A DNA stretch of 64,000 nucleotides from Ehretia macrophylla (lineage: Eukaryota > Streptophyta > Magnoliopsida > Boraginales > Ehretiaceae). Both the position numbers and the translations under genes were made by a program. Where the stretch lies: the NCBI GenBank assembly GCA_037974665.1, contig CM075773.1, positions 30,101,853 to 30,165,852 of the forward strand. Direction: 5' to 3'. Below the pieces are notes generated by a model. It saw only the letters and a list, made by a program, of their open reading frames with translations, had not been told where the DNA came from and made no database searches. Shown here piece after piece: positions 61,265 through 64,000 of the stretch (positions are counted from its first letter, which is position 1; every line of letters begins with the position of its first letter).

Positions 61265-64000
61265 TGTGAGGCCCGACATCGATTTACGTGTGATACCTCG
61301 TTACGTGTGCCCTAACCTAGAATTGCGTGCCTTGACCTAGGTTTAAGAGTCGTGTCTCATTTTGTGTGCCTTGCATCGAATTATGTGCATTCATTTAGGG
61401 TTACGTTCATTTGCTTGGGAAATGTGCATTCGTCTCGTAGTTCGTGCTTACCTCGTAGTGCGTGCCCTAAACCTAGGAAAGCGTGCTCGCACGCTAATCA
61501 AGAAATCATCTTACACGAAGCACTAGATTATTAATTAATCCTACAAATTCCACTAACTAATATTATAATTCTAAGTCAATGCACTAGAAGACAAAACTTC
61601 ACCAAAAGCTAAACATTCTTATTCTTTATTCTTTATTCTTTTGCACATTCCAAGCACATACAATAAAATAGCTTTTCTTTCATCTCCCTTTTGTTCTAAC
61701 CACATACACATACTAAGAACATGGTAAATCAGCTAGGAATTAAGGAAATCAATCAATATCTCTCGACCAAACAAGGAGAGAAAACCATTTTGTGCAACTA
61801 CAAGAGTTTTGAGCATCATTTGTTGTCAATAGGCTAAGGTGAGGGTTAATTCTTTTTAAAAGATTTCAAAAACCACATGCATGCCTTCATATGTCTAGAT
61901 TTACCTCTGTACTTGTTGTATATGTGTGTGCATGAGCTTATATAACGATGCATGGCAAGATATTAAGTTAGAACTTGAAGATAGGCAAAATCGCGTAGCT
62001 GGTAGATTTCTGACTCATTAGAATGAAGTATATTTGGCCTGGTAAATGATGTTTAAAATGCATAAAAATTGGTAGGTGACTAGTTTTTCCAGTTCGGAGC
62101 ATTTTTCATAGAAATAGGCCAAAACCAATTTTGACTCTAAGGTCTCCAAAATGGCAAAACATCGAAAGGTGTCTAAATTTAGAAAATCTGGGAAAATGGA
62201 GCAGGTCTTTGGCAGTTCACTTTCCTTGTAGAACGAACTGGTTTTGACTTAGTACATGGTATCTAAAATGGATGAAATTTGGTAGGTTGCTAGATTTGTC
62301 AGTTTTGGACATTTTTTTTCAGAAATAGACTAAAGTTAAATTTGACCCTAAGACCCTAAAAAATGGCAAGTATTGAAATATGTACGAATCTGGACAATTT
62401 TGCGTAGTCTCACGGTTTTAGCTATAACTCTTGATTTCGAGCTCCAAATGATGCGAGGTTTGTCTCTAGATTTAGTTCACTTAATAAGCTTTAATTTGAA
62501 ATTTTTTTCACTGGAATTGGAGATTTTTTGCTTGTCTAAATGATTGTGGGAAAACAGACCATTGCAGTGAGGTATTTATTTAGTGATATACTTTGAAACA
62601 AATATTGTAACTTCTCTTGTGATATTGAATGCTTGGGATTATGACACTTGGATTTTATGTGGACTACTTTGGATGATTGAATATGTTTTAATTAATCGAT
62701 GCATGGTTTGGGTTAGTTACGTGACAACTTGTGGCTTAAATCGCACGTGTAAGCATGAATTGAAACCCTATTGAATATGAAAACTAGCTAAGTGTTGATC
62801 CTATGGTTATTGTGTCCGACTGTGTGATTAGTGGGCTGCCTAAGAAATGTTAAGTATGCTTGAAATGTGATTCCTGATGATTACATGTTGATAAGTAGAC
62901 CTTTCTTGCACCCGGTCCCACGTAGACGTTGTTGCATGCTTGTATAAACTTATTATCTAATTATGTGAACCGAAATGAGTTATATGACTTGATTTACAAG
63001 TGTTACATGGCTGCCCATTTAATATTAATATAACTCCATGTGTTTTAGAAGTGAATTTTCATGTCAAAGCATGCCTCGTGTGTTTACTTGTCAATGTGTG
63101 ATTTTCTAACTGCTCGGAGGCAAGCTACTTTGTTGTCCTCCTAATGTGATATATTAAATGTTATAAATGTACATTGCATACAAGGTTGCAACCTTTTATT
63201 CTGGCATGGTAGCGTTCATGCACACCGGGCAGTATCGAGTTTGCCGGTGCAACCGTGACTACCATGGTCCAATTCCCTCTCTCGCTTGGGGGCTAGACTT
63301 TCTCGGAGAGTTAGGTCGTAGGATTTCGGGGTACATCCGGAGTACACCCATTTGGCGTGATAAGTGGATGATTTGAAGTTGGCCGCAACAACTGATATTA
63401 GAAATGAATTGACAGCAAAAGCTCACTGTATCCTTTTTACTATGTGTATAAGTACTCTCGCTTGGTTCCTAGAGGACCTCGGGAAGGAAAGACGGGTAAT
63501 TGTGTTTTTTTACTATTATATTACATTATGAACTTACTTGTGTTATATGTCATGCTTTCAAAAAGGGGTTTTCATAGGTTGAACCGGAAAAAGAATTTCA
63601 AAACATATTTCTCGTTCCCCCTTGCTGAGTTCATAAGGACTCACCCTCTTTTATCATCTCAAGTGAAGAAGATCAGGAACAAGTACCTGAGGATAACGTG
63701 TCTATTGATGACTCCTTAGATTGATTGCCTGCCCTACGTGCCTTACTTGACTGTGGCTATTTTGTGAACTATATGTTTGTTTTAAAGACTATCTCTTATG
63801 TTGTTGTCATTGTTATTGTAAAAGACCCATGTTGTAGTTTGGGGTCTAACTTTGATTTGTACTATTTATAACTAGACAAACACCCTATTTGATCGTTTTG
63901 CTACTTTGATTAGTAACTATTACAGGCTTATGAAGTATTAGGCAAAGGGCTAAGTAAACTGAATCTATCCAATCTTAAGCAGATACTCATTTGTGAGCTA
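61265..64000 (+). repeat. 3' LTR of the right-hand element, partial at the window edge
   Basis: Starts TGTGAGGCCCGACATCG. It aligns with the 5' LTR but is about 0.5 kb shorter in its first third. By comparison with the partner LTR, about 350 bp remain beyond position 64000. It contains AAGGTTGCAACCTT at 63182-63195 and the 69-codon open frame at 63167-63376. Confidence 0.92.

Larger units (their letters stand above)
56282..64000 (+). mobile_element. Tekay-like chromovirus, largely emptied, cut by the window end
   Basis: Plus-strand element of the same family as 14684-26553. Parts: 5' LTR 56282-59831, primer-binding site 59843-59854, gag start 60111-60253, a 33-bp satellite segment 60254-60286, integrase and chromodomain 60290-61224, polypurine tract 61252-61264, and a 3' LTR from 61265 that runs past the window edge. 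Protease, RT, RNase H and most of gag are absent, so it is a non-autonomous fossil with about one further break in the remaining pol part. The first ~200 bases of its two LTRs differ by roughly 8-10% by eye, so it looks older than the 14684-26553 insertion. The left flank is TAACT. The right flank, and so any target duplication, lies outside the window. Confidence 0.92.

Noticed and set aside
56282-64000. CRM-type centromeric retrotransposon
   Set aside because: The chromodomain and satellite setting suggest it, but the LTRs are 3.5 kb and the C-terminal module ends in a canonical-looking chromodomain. Both fit Tekay/Del better. A clade call needs an RT or integrase tree.
1-64000. CRISPR arrays, bacterial operons, tRNA or rRNA genes, host protein genes
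   Set aside because: The only regular repeats are the 340-bp satellite and LTRs. The primer-binding sites resemble tRNA 3' ends only because they pair with tRNA. No open frame outside the retroelement parts shows a known family.

Overview
The window is repetitive nuclear DNA from a flowering plant. It holds no host gene, tRNA or rRNA gene that I can support. Two things fill it end to end. The first is a tandem satellite with a monomer of about 340 bp, all copies head to tail in one orientation. The second is a set of Ty3/gypsy chromovirus LTR retrotransposons inserted into that satellite. The plant assignment rests on the retrotransposons: a primer-binding site matching plant initiator-Met tRNA, a Tekay/Del-like gag-pol order ending in a chromodomain, and very long LTRs (3.5-3.9 kb). 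I cannot name the species.

Layout: satellite segment 1 (1-5494); a nearly solo-LTR remnant on the minus strand (5495-9399); satellite segment 2 (9400-14683); a full-length minus-strand Tekay-like element with target duplication GAAGT (14684-26553); satellite segment 3 (26554-32671); a plus-strand composite of a related non-coding family with three LTR parts (32672-44278); satellite segment 4 (44279-56281); and a plus-strand, largely emptied Tekay-like element that runs off the right edge (56282-64000). The satellite phase resumes across each of the first three insertions. The segments were therefore once one continuous array of about 28.9 kb, or about 85 monomers.

The satellite is not homogeneous. 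Diagnostic variants recur in a preferred order, for example a GTTAAGGGCA monomer followed by a GTAGTGCTC monomer, which points to a degenerate higher-order repeat of about 4-5 monomers. Nearly every monomer carries a 15-bp palindrome (AGCTCTC-G-GAGAGCT) and a motif partly matching the CENP-B box. Two insertions of different families and opposite orientation lie at the same 5 bp of the monomer. A 33-bp piece of satellite is embedded inside the internal region of the right-hand element. The LTRs share a conserved block with a 14-bp palindrome, a short open frame of about 69 codons and a TATA-like box.

The setting looks like a pericentromeric, centromeric or subtelomeric heterochromatin block, built by satellite amplification and repeated chromovirus insertion. 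All retroelements here are treated as fossils. All coordinates and percentages were read and counted by eye.
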